Source: Conus ventricosus (taxonomy: Eukaryota > Mollusca > Gastropoda > Neogastropoda > Conidae). From it: a stretch of DNA of 64,000 nucleotides. Position 1 is the stretch's first letter. Each line of letters starts with the position of its first letter. The DNA lies in NCBI GenBank assembly GCA_018398815.1, contig CM031614.1, forward strand, positions 50,251,953-50,315,952. Direction: 5' to 3'. Below the pieces are notes generated by a model. The model was not told the DNA's origin. It was given only the letters and a program-made list of their open reading frames with translations, and searched no databases. Both the position numbers and the translations under genes were made by a program. This document shows, piece by piece, positions 14,188 through 23,841 of this stretch.

Positions 14188-14745
14188 ATATTATTATATT
14201 TGGGTATTTATATAGCGCCTATCCTCGGTCACAGACCAAGCTCAAGCGCTTTACAATAAACACACTACCTCACTCACTCAACGGGCTGCCTACCCAGGTA
14301 GAGCCGGCCGAAGAGCAGCCTACTGGCGCTCATTCAGTCGTTTCCCGTACCATTCAAACATCAGTCACTCATTTCATTTATCTCATTTATTCCTCCAGTT
14401 TCTCACATAGGATGCATACGATGTTTTATACGTGTCCTCCATTTCCACCGGTACACGATGGCACACAATAACAGTAAGTGACAATTTTTGTGGCTTGGTA
14501 AGAACTACCAGGCGGCTATCTTTACTTTACATCAATTTTGCCAGGCAGCGGGAACCCCCCTGCTCTTTTCGATTTTCACCTGCCATGGGTTCTTTAACGG
14601 TGCAGGGGACCAGGAATGCACACGGGTCCGACTCGCTTATAGTCCCATCCGATGGACTTGACGTTCAGTTCGATTTGTCATTCAAACTGGGAAAGAAAGG
14701 GCGAGAAAGGCAGGGCTCGAACCCACGCACTTCTCACTTCTCACT
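14188..14745 (-). mobile_element. SINE-like insertion inside DIRS copy 1
   Basis: DIRS copy 2 gives the uninterrupted site: CCCCTCACACTTGTTCTAG at 33239-33257. In copy 1 the same sequence is split by about 555 bp, with short CTCACACTT / TCTCACTT repeats at the two edges. Read on the minus strand the insert starts with a B-box-like GGGTTCGAGCC (complement near 14714-14724) and contains the body block shared with the SINE at 8060-8220. No clear A box is seen, so the tRNA head may be truncated. Confidence 0.7.
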
Positions 14746-14884
14746 TGTTCTAGTAGTGCACAACCTGGCTTGAACCAGGCAGAAATAAATATCATGACAT
14801 GAGGTGAATAAACTCAGATCAAAAGGAGGTATATCACCTTGTACACCTGTACACGATCAACACGTATCACCTGTGTTTACAATG

Positions 14885-15545
14885 TCAAAAAAGGATGGGG
14901 TCACACCGTATGATTCTGAATTTGAAAAAAATTGAATCAAGATATTACTTATCACCATTTCAAAATGGATACTTTGCATGTTGCACTGAAGTTAGTGACA
15001 CCTTTTTGTTTCATGGCTTCTCTAGACCAAAAGGATGCCTATTACTCCATCCCCAATGCACAAGCACATAGGAAGTATCTCAGATTCAGATGGAGAGGCC
15101 GTCACTGGGAATATAACTGCAAGCCAAATGATCTGGCTCTTGCCCCTAGGATTTTTACCAAAATGTTGAAACCTGTCTCTGCAAACTGAGACAAAAAATC
15201 ATGTCTCCACCAACCTTGTGGATGGTTCTCTTCTCCTTGCCGAATCAGAATCAGAATGCATAGAGAATATCCAAGCCACAGTGTAGCTTTTTCGTTCACT
15301 CGGCTTCATTGTACACCAAGAGAAATCAACTCTTAAACCAACCCAGGTTATTCAGTGTCTAGGGGTGATTATTCACTACAGAAAAAATGACAGTCACTTT
15401 AACACCTGAAAGGAAAGGCAATCTGAAACACCGCTGTGTCCAGCTACTGAAAACCAACAAACCAATTATCAGAGAACGAGCCAAGGTTATTGGGAAAATG
15501 GTGGCAAGTTTTCCTGCAGTGAAATTTCGGCCCTTACATTATCGT
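14885..15545 (+). pseudogene. DIRS-type reverse transcriptase, truncated copy 1
   Basis: The RT blocks appear in order: a YHHFKMDTLHVALKL block, FMASLDQKDAYYSIPNAQAH, KYLRFRWRGRHWEYNC, LALAPRIFTKML, then, after frame changes, LAESESECIENIQATV and LGFIVHQEKSTL. At the catalytic site the frame reads NLVDGSLLLA, where active DIRS RTs have an aromatic residue followed by two aspartates, so one aspartate is lost. The gene ends in CT repeats before RNase H. Confidence 0.78.
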
Positions 15546-15575
15546 CGCATCTCTCTCTCTCTCCTCTCTCTCTCT

Positions 15576-18500
15576 TTGTTAAAAGTGAAGTTGATGTGAT
15601 TGTATGCGGTGATTTGAATAGTAAGAGTTTCAAATTTCACTTGTGACTTGAGGATAGCATGACTACATACAATGATCAACGTAAAAGTGGGCCCGTGTGT
15701 GTTCGAAATTCAGAAGATGTTGTCCTGAATAATTATGGAAAACTGCTATTTAACATGTGTACTGCTTTCAAACTGTGTATTTTAAATGGCGTGTGTAAGG
15801 GCGACCTTCAAGGTCGCTACACATACATATCGGATAGCGAAAGCAGTGTCAATGACTATTTTTTGATGTCCTATGATTTGTTTTCTTTGATTTGTGGTGG
15901 TTGTGAGATGTGTGTGTCAGAGAGAATCTACTCTGACCACATGCCTTTAGAGCTTAAGATCACTTCCCCATGTCATAACTATGAACCCTCACAGGTCAAC
16001 AACAGGCGCTGTACAATTGAAAAAATTGTCTGGGCGAAGCTCATGCTGATTTGTTTAAAAATGTCATTTTTTTCCGATGAAATGCAAGTGCGCATGCAAG
16101 AAGCCGTACGACTGGTTGATAGTAACATTGAAGATGCATTAAACGTGTTTAATTTTTGTATAAAAGAGGCAGCGGAAGGCATGAAGAAACAGGTTTGTAT
16201 TGGAAAATGTCAAAAAGAAGACTGGTTTGATATGGAATGCAGACTTAACAAAAGAAATGCTCGTAACTTATTGAACAGATTTCGACGTTCTCTGTCAGAA
16301 CCGTCTCGTGCGGCCTATTGCAAAGCTAGGAGAGAATACAAACATCTTTTAAAAAGAAAAGAAAAACAATATAATGAAGATTTATTGACAAAATTAGTTA
16401 ATTCTGTGAATAATCAAAAAGATTTTTGGGGATTGCGTCCACAAAATTTCGAAAAAAGAAAACAGCCTGTAAACAATATAAGTCTAGAAACATGGTTAAT
16501 CATTTCAGGGATCTGCTTGAAGGAAATGCTAGCTCTCAAAATGATATGGGAAATGAAAATTTCATCGATGGAACCGATTTTGACGACAACAATCTAAATC
16601 GTCCCATTTCCAAAGAAGAAGTTCTAATTGCTCTAAGAAAGATCAACCTCGGAAAGCTGCAGGACCAACGGAATTGTAGGTGAACTAATAAAAACTGCTT
16701 GTCAGTCAATCTTGTTTCCAGATATTTTAGTTAAAATCTTTAACTCCTTGTTTGATCAAGGGGTATATCCCAGATGTTGGTCCGAGTCTATTGTTATCCC
16801 ATTGTATAAAAAAGGAGATGCAAACAATCCAAATAATTATAGAGGAATTTCGTTGTGTAATATCTGCAGTAAACTGTACAGTGCTATTATAAACAGGAGA
16901 TTGCAGGAGTGGGTGGAAGAAAATAATATTACCGGAGAATATCAAGCTGGGTTTAAGAAAAAATTATTCTACTGTTGACCACATGTTCACACTGATGGCA
17001 TTTGTACAAAACAGTATTGTTTAAATCGTAAATTGTATGTTGCATTCATTGATTTTGAGAAGGCGTTTGATTCAGTAAACAGAACTTTGCTTGGCCTATC
17101 CTGCTTAAAATGGTATTCATGGGAAACTTTATAAATGTTTTAAGTATGTATTATAGTGTAATGGCAAGAGTGCGATCTGGTGCTGCTTTAACAGACTATA
17201 TAACTGTACCTCTGGCGTGAAACAGGGCGATGTCTGTAGCCCTCTTCTGTTCTCTTTATTCATTAATGAATTAACACAGGAAGTTATACGTTGTGGAAGG
17301 CATGGTGCAAATTTAATAAATGATGGTTTGGAGATTTTCATTCTTCTTTTGGCTGACGATGTAGCCTTGGTATCAGAAACAGTATTTGGGCTACAACCCC
17401 AGTTAAATACTTTACAAAGAGTTGCTGCTTCATTAGAATTAAAAGTTAATATGGCAAAAAGCAATATAATTGTTTTTAGAAAGGGTGGATATCTTGCAGC
17501 GAGAGAGAGATGGACATATAATGGTTCTATAATGCCTGTTGGAAATGTATATAAATACTTAGGTATATATTTCTCAATGCGCTTGAGCTTTGTCTTTGCT
17601 TGCAAGGATTTAGCAAGTAGAGCCAAAACTGTGTTTACTGTGCATACTAAAGAAATTGTCATTGCTAAATAATGACTCCCTTACTTTGTTTTTGAGGTTA
17701 TTTGATGCCCAAGTTCAACCTATGGTGCAGTATGGAGCTGAAGTATGGGGCCTTGATGCTGCTGCTATTGTACATTGTGAGAAGATCCATCTTTTTGCTC
17801 TGAAAAATTCCTTGGAGTATCATTGCAAACACCAAATGATTTGGTTTATGGTGAAACAGCTAGATTTCCAATATTTTTTGAATTCCGCCGTTAAATGTGT
17901 TCGATACTGGCTTAGAATTATTCAGATGCAGGATTACAGATTACCATACAAAGCATATCGAATGATGTTACACTTAGATGACAGAGGGAAAAAGAACTGG
18001 GTGACTAATGTGAGAATGAAATTGTGTGCATATGGTTTCGGATTTGTATGGATGAACCAGGTGTCGGTGATGTGGATGTTTTTATCAAGGTATTCCGAGA
18101 AAGACTGCTTGATTGCAGTTGGCAAAACTGGAATTCTCATGTACAGAACAGTGACAGATTGAATTATACAGAACATATAACCATTTACGATGTTTACCTG
18201 TCTACATGTCAATGAAAATAGACAAACATATAAAACGCATTATGACTAAGTTTACATTTGTGTTTCTGATCTATTTACTCATTATTTCCGTTATAGACAG
18301 TCGTCTACCAGAAAACTGATCTGTCCATTATGTCAAATTACGAAAGAGGATGAAGTTCATTTTGTATTGGTTTGTCCAGTATTAAAAGATCTTAGAGAGC
18401 AATTCATCCCACAAAAGTATTTCAATAATCCTTGCCTTTTCAAGTTAACCCTGTAATGTCGTCATCGAATGAAAACACTGTTTAAACAGATAGCTATTTA

Positions 18501-18640
18501 TTTATATAAAGCATTCAAGAAGCGAAGTGTGAATATAACGTAAAAAATACCAATGTCATTTTCGACATGAATTACAGTGTATACCCCCATTCCAAGGGCT
18601 ATGGCCTATATGAATAAAACATTTGAGTCCGAGTCCTTTA
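15576..18640 (+). pseudogene. LINE copy 3, endonuclease to 3' tail
   Basis: This is the most extended LINE of the first third. It starts right after a CT tract with an apurinic-endonuclease part: VIVCGDLN near 15600, a degenerate DYFLMSYDLF block and YSDHMPLELKI near 15935. A 312-codon open frame (15659-16597) covers the rest of the endonuclease and the basic linker (DWFDMECRLNKRNA). RT blocks follow in shifting frames: SESIVIPLYKKGDANNP, AGFKKK, FIDFEKAFDSVN, VKQGDVCSPLLF and the catalytic LLADDVALVS near 17347. After these come the post-RT block LRLFDAQVQPMVQYGAEVWG and a zinc-finger-like CPLC...EVHFVLVCP near 18325. The terminal block is IYLYKAFKKR, before an A-rich tail with AATAAA. Confidence 0.88.
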
Positions 18641-18649
18641 AGTCCCTTC

Positions 18650-19226
18650 AATATATCTTTCTCTCTCCCCACTCTCTCTCTCCCCCCTCTCTCTCTTCCT
18701 CTTAATCCCTACATAGTATTAATGCATGTTTAAATCTATCTATCTATCTCTCTCTCTCTCTCTCCCCCTACCCTCTCTCTCTTAATTCTGTTCATAATAT
18801 AATGAGTGCTTTAATCTCTCTCTCTCTCTCTTATAATTCCTTCATAATATTAATGAATGTTTGAATCTCTCTCTCGCGCTCTCTCTCTCTCTATAATCCC
18901 TTCAATATATTAATGCATGTTTGAATCTCTCTCTCGCTCTCTCTTTCTCTTATAATCCCTTCATAATATTAATGCATGTTTGAATCTCTCTCTCTTCATT
19001 CCTTTTATAATATTAATGTATGTTTGAATCCATCCCTCCTCTCTCTTTGTCTGTCTCTTTATTCCTTTCATGATCTTAATATTGTTTGACGCTCTCTCTC
19101 TCTCTTTATTCCCTTCATAATATTAATGTATGTTTAAATCTCTCTCTCTCTTATTCCTTTCAAAATATAAATGGATGTTTGAATCTCTCTCTCTCTCTCC
19201 TCTCGCTTTCTCTCTCTCTCTCTCTC
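18650..19226. repeat. ~57-bp minisatellite: CT tract plus AT-rich block
   Basis: Ten units, each a variable CT run followed by an ATTCCTTCATAATATTAATG block and an ATGTTTGAATC block. Related units occur at 49236-49828 and, in one or two copies, at 34050-34170. The array lies exactly between the tail of LINE copy 3 and the start of LINE copy 4. Confidence 0.9.
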
Positions 19227-22200
19227 ATGGAAGGAATTCAGGAGGTGTGTTGTTAATAAGGAAGAGTTTTACATAACAAGGTTAGAGAAACAAAGCTTAG
19301 TTGTGACAATGCTATTGCAGTAACACTGATAAAGGTGTAGTCTTGGTTGCTTGCATGTGGTCCCAGAAGGAGGCCCGATATACAACGACAAATTGATCAA
19401 AGATGGTGTTCTAATAATGGAAGATGCCTAACTTCAAAAGTTTGAAAAAGAAATGGATACACTTTATTTTATGGTTATGGGAGATTTGAATGCCAGAACA
19501 GGTTGCAAACAAGCTGAAAATGAAATTATGACGAACTATGTGAGCTGTATGGAGAACGTCATGCGGATGACAATTGCATACGTTGCTCTAAAGACTCAGT
19601 TATCAACAATTTTGGCAAAAACATTGTTGGATTTCTGTATCATGTTCGACTTGAGCATTTTAAATGGTTTTTGTGATGGTGATAGTGAGGGCGAGTATAC
19701 TTTTGTGTCTCCAAACGGATGTAGTATGATCGATTACGTACTGGTTCACAATGGCTTGTTGTCAAACTTTGATTTACACATTGGTGATTGCATTTATTCA
19801 TGGCACTTACCAATTGAAGCTATATGGAGAAGTAATTGTTGTAAATTAGAGAAGAGGTATTCACCAGAACAATGTGAAGAAAAAATTGTCTGGGCTGATG
19901 AATATGCTGTATATTCAGAAATGAACTTGAATGTGATGAATTTCTAGACAGCATGCAGAAAGCGCGTCAATTATTACAAATTAATGTGAACGAGAGTCTA
20001 GATAAATTTGTTAGTGCTTTGTGCATGTGCGGAGCCGCAGTTTGTGTGGTTCGAGTTATTGGTAGAGGCAGCAGAACATACAATGACTGGTTTGATAATG
20101 AGTGCGAACGAAAGAAACAGGAAGTTAAAAGGTTATTAAAAAGATTTCAGAGATGCAAAACAGCCAAGGATAAAAGTAAGAAAAGAGAATACGCTGTATC
20201 ACGTAAAGAGTATGTTACGCTAAGGAAAACAAAGGAACTGGAGTTTAAAGAAAGCAGGTTAAAGAAACTAAAAAAATTCAGTCAGTGATTCTAAAATGTT
20301 CTGGTCAGTGATAATCTGTAAATAAAGAGTTTTGTGTATAACGAAATCTCAGTTCAACAGTGGCATGACCATTTTTGGGGCGTTTTTCATAGTTTTGATA
20401 ATTAAAGTATGGAAGAAGAGACCGGTGTGGTACAAGAGAATGAAATTGAGCCATTATTTAATCAACCTATTTCCAGTGAAGAAGTCGTTGCTGGTATTAA
20501 ACATTTAAAATTAGGAAAGAGTGCAGGTCCAGATAGAATCGTAGCAGAAATGTTGAATGCAAACGCAACTGTAATCGATTTCCTTGTTCATTTATTTGCC
20601 CAACTTTTTAATAATGGTATCTTTCCATCAGAGTGGGCTAAATCAATTATTGTACCAATTCATAAAAAGGAGACGTGAACAATCCCGACAACCATCGTGG
20701 CGTATCACTTACCAGCATTTCAAGTAAAATCTACACATACTAAATACAAGATTAACTGAATGGGCTGAAACTGAACAAAAAATAGTGGTAGAACAAGCAG
20801 GTTTTAGAACCAGTTACAGCACCATAGGCCATATATTTACATTATATTCTTTGATTCAAAAACATCTACTCTGTAAGTCGAAGCTCTACATTGCATTTGT
20901 CGATTTCAAGAAGGCCTTTGAATCGTAACTCGGAATGCTCTGTGGAATGAACTCCATAAAAATGGTGTTAATAGTAAATTGTACATGGCTATTAGAGGGG
21001 TCTACAACTCAGTGCTGGCATGTGTGCGTGTGAAGAGCGAGTATTCAGATTATTTTGATTGTCCAAATGGAGTAAAACAAGGATGCCTGTTGAGTCCAGT
21101 TTTCTTTTTGCATAAACGAACTGGCTGTGGAATTGTCCCGCAAAGGCAGACATGGTATCCAGATACCTGGAGCAGTTGAATTAGTTTTATTACTGTATGC
21201 TGATGACGATGTTCTTCTGTCCGGAACAGTTGTAGGTTTGCAAAACCAACTAAATGTATTAAAAGACGATCGCTTAAGTTTATCAGTCAACTTGGATAAA
21301 ACAAATATAGTGGTCTTTAGAATGGGTGGCCACCTATCAATGTGTGAAAAATGGTCTTATGGAAATGCAGACCTTCACGTAGTTTTTTTTTTTTTTTTTT
21401 TTTTTTTGCTGTCCCAACCTCTGCGTCACCTCAGAGGCAGAGCACCCACGCCGCTCATTCCGACACCCCGTCCACATCCACAGCCCGGCCGGCCCCGCCG
21501 CAGCCCCAGCACCGGCAATCCACAGGGAGCAGTCAATGTCAAGTCGTCGAGAGGCAACCCACCGGAGGAAACACTGCACTGCTGCCGAGTCACTTCGGTG
21601 GTGTTCAGTGGCGCCTGTTCTGATCTAACATACGCAGGACACCACCTACTAAGCCCCCTACTGACAATTGCTTAGTCGCGGAGCCGGCGTGAGTGAGCTC
21701 TCCCTCCGGAGGGCGCCACCACGTCCGTCCAACGACAGCCCCCATGGACTCGCCGATACCGGTGACCCCGACGGAACCAAACCAAAGCCACAGACGTGGA
21801 GAGGACACCGAAACTGAGGTCACCACGAGAGCAGGGCATGAAGGGTCACAGAATTTGAAACTTTTTATTTTTTAATGCTGATTGATGAGGATGAGGATGA
21901 TTAAGATGCTACGGATTTCCATTTCGGTCTGAGACTACATGACAGGGCTGTACTCTACGCTTCCTTTCATAATATATCCCGGCGTCAACCAGGCCCGAGA
22001 GATACAGGCACCTGCAGTGTTGGTCAGGAAATTTGTGCAACACTCTCAGAAACGCATCCATTAAGTGGATGAAACTCGACTGTGTGGTCCCAGTCTTCCC
22101 AACCGAGTCCGCAGCAAACTCAACTCTGGGTAGGAGCCGGTCGGGGCAGAAAAAACCCACATGACTCCGATGGGATTCGAACCCACGACCTCCCAGCCGG

Positions 22201-22461
22201 GAGTCCGCGACGCTAACCACTTCGCCACGGCGGCTGGTGACCTTCACGTAGTTAATTCATATAAATATTTTGGAATGATATTTTCAACAAAATTAACTTT
22301 CCGTTACGCATGGGAAGAATCTCTAAGAAAAGGGAAAAAGGTACTATTGAAATTCTGAAATCCTGAGAAAACTGAATTGTACAGACAGTAGTATATTTGA
22401 AAATTTTGATACAGATAAAACTTTACATAGCACTGAAATTATTTGGAAGCATACGTATGCT
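19227..22461 (+). pseudogene. LINE copy 4, endonuclease to post-RT, cut by gap
   Basis: It starts directly after the CT minisatellite. It encodes an endonuclease part (PEGGPIYNDKLI, then MVMGDLNARTG near 19475 and SMIDYVLVHNG near 19725; the SDH motif is degraded to SWHLPIE). A linker with DWFDNECERKKQE follows. The RT has LGKSAGPDRIVAEML, PSEWAKSIIVPIHKK, FVDFKKAFES, GVKQGCLLSP and the catalytic YADDDVLLS near 21197. It is nearly identical to LINE copy 5 at 58090-60435 and shares with it a one-base loss in an A run near 20665. A SINE splits it at 21383-22238, and the assembly gap removes the 3' end. Confidence 0.88.
21383..22238 (-). mobile_element. tRNA-derived SINE/retroposon with poly(A) and target duplication
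   Basis: The insert starts with 25 T (poly(A) tail on the minus strand) and ends with a tRNA-like head. The A box is TGGCGAAGTGGTTAGCG (complement of 22211-22227) and the B box GGGTTCGAATC (complement of 22174-22183). The 13-bp target GACCTTCACGTAG is duplicated on both sides (21370-21382 and 22239-22251). The unoccupied site is present in the sister LINE at about 59396-59410. At 856 bp it is long for a SINE; the middle (21410-21880) is GC-rich, without a recognised ORF. Confidence 0.9.
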
Positions 22462-23461
22462 NNNNNNNNNNNNNNNNNNNNNNNNNNNNNNNNNNNNNNN
22501 NNNNNNNNNNNNNNNNNNNNNNNNNNNNNNNNNNNNNNNNNNNNNNNNNNNNNNNNNNNNNNNNNNNNNNNNNNNNNNNNNNNNNNNNNNNNNNNNNNNN
22601 NNNNNNNNNNNNNNNNNNNNNNNNNNNNNNNNNNNNNNNNNNNNNNNNNNNNNNNNNNNNNNNNNNNNNNNNNNNNNNNNNNNNNNNNNNNNNNNNNNNN
22701 NNNNNNNNNNNNNNNNNNNNNNNNNNNNNNNNNNNNNNNNNNNNNNNNNNNNNNNNNNNNNNNNNNNNNNNNNNNNNNNNNNNNNNNNNNNNNNNNNNNN
22801 NNNNNNNNNNNNNNNNNNNNNNNNNNNNNNNNNNNNNNNNNNNNNNNNNNNNNNNNNNNNNNNNNNNNNNNNNNNNNNNNNNNNNNNNNNNNNNNNNNNN
22901 NNNNNNNNNNNNNNNNNNNNNNNNNNNNNNNNNNNNNNNNNNNNNNNNNNNNNNNNNNNNNNNNNNNNNNNNNNNNNNNNNNNNNNNNNNNNNNNNNNNN
23001 NNNNNNNNNNNNNNNNNNNNNNNNNNNNNNNNNNNNNNNNNNNNNNNNNNNNNNNNNNNNNNNNNNNNNNNNNNNNNNNNNNNNNNNNNNNNNNNNNNNN
23101 NNNNNNNNNNNNNNNNNNNNNNNNNNNNNNNNNNNNNNNNNNNNNNNNNNNNNNNNNNNNNNNNNNNNNNNNNNNNNNNNNNNNNNNNNNNNNNNNNNNN
23201 NNNNNNNNNNNNNNNNNNNNNNNNNNNNNNNNNNNNNNNNNNNNNNNNNNNNNNNNNNNNNNNNNNNNNNNNNNNNNNNNNNNNNNNNNNNNNNNNNNNN
23301 NNNNNNNNNNNNNNNNNNNNNNNNNNNNNNNNNNNNNNNNNNNNNNNNNNNNNNNNNNNNNNNNNNNNNNNNNNNNNNNNNNNNNNNNNNNNNNNNNNNN
23401 NNNNNNNNNNNNNNNNNNNNNNNNNNNNNNNNNNNNNNNNNNNNNNNNNNNNNNNNNNNNN
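22462..23461. other. assembly gap, 1000 N
   Basis: Exactly 1000 undetermined bases, the standard size for a scaffold gap of unknown length. It separates LINE copy 4 from Maverick-like sequence, so their adjacency is not established. Confidence 0.99.
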
Positions 23462-23640
23462 TGAAAGCAGGCTATTTGAGAAGTTTGGTTTTATTGAAAA
23501 CGATCAAGAAAAAATAGGATTAAACTAAAATAAAATCTGAAAGTTTAGTAAATTAGTATTAAAACGGATAACCCTGCACAGTATGTTTGTTTGTAGGGTC
23601 GTTATTTTTTGGTTATTAAAGTCTTACTTGTTAGAGAACA
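23462..23640 (+). pseudogene. right-end fragment of a Maverick-like element
   Basis: The first 67 bases are the 3' end of an open frame that comes out of the gap and stops at 23526-23528. The following CCTGCACAGTATGTTTGTTTGTAGG and the T-rich block at 23560-23625 match 48928-48990 at the right end of element B, in the same orientation. This is therefore the last gene and right margin of another element copy that is otherwise lost in the gap. Confidence 0.6.
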
Positions 23641-23841
23641 GTAATATGCCGCTTCTAGAGTCAACCGGTCGAACTGGTTGAACTGTGTAATGCAGGTTGG
23701 TTTTACCTCGTTAATGCGCATGCCCAGTGGAATCAAGTCCACTGAGTATGAGAGAACTGATAAATGCCAATTCCTAGGGTCAGCTGCTCCGAAACTGGTT
23801 GAGGAGCAGCTGGCCTAGGATTGGCATTTATCAGTTCTCTC
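23633..23841. repeat. palindromic terminal repeats of the Maverick-like element
   Basis: Two related units start with GAGAAC (23634 and 23752), each carrying a palindromic core: TCAACCGGTCGAACTGGTTGA in the first, CAGCTGCTCC / GGAGCAGCTG in the second. The second unit is one arm of a 92-bp hairpin (23750-23841): GAGAGAACTGATAAATGCC at the left returns as its complement at the right, with a 12-base loop. Polymerase coding sequence begins immediately after. The resemblance to the units at 48995-49205 suggests terminal repeats meeting head to head. Confidence 0.7.

Larger units (their letters stand above)
12038..15548 (+). mobile_element. DIRS-like retroelement, truncated copy 1
   Basis: It is aligned by eye with copy 2 at 31113-34045: both begin at CATATTTCTGTACTTTGCC and both end in CTTACATTA(T)CGTC followed by CT repeats. 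It has a non-coding leader of about 840 bp, a Gag-like region and a DIRS-type reverse transcriptase with DAYYSIPNAQAHRKYLRF and LAPRIFTKMLKP. RNase H, methyltransferase and tyrosine recombinase, which complete DIRS elements normally carry downstream, are absent. A SINE-like insert at 14188-14745 is missing from copy 2. Confidence 0.8.

Noticed and set aside
18650..19226. CRISPR-like regular array
   Set aside because: The units are contiguous minisatellite repeats with variable CT length and no unique spacers, in a eukaryotic sequence.
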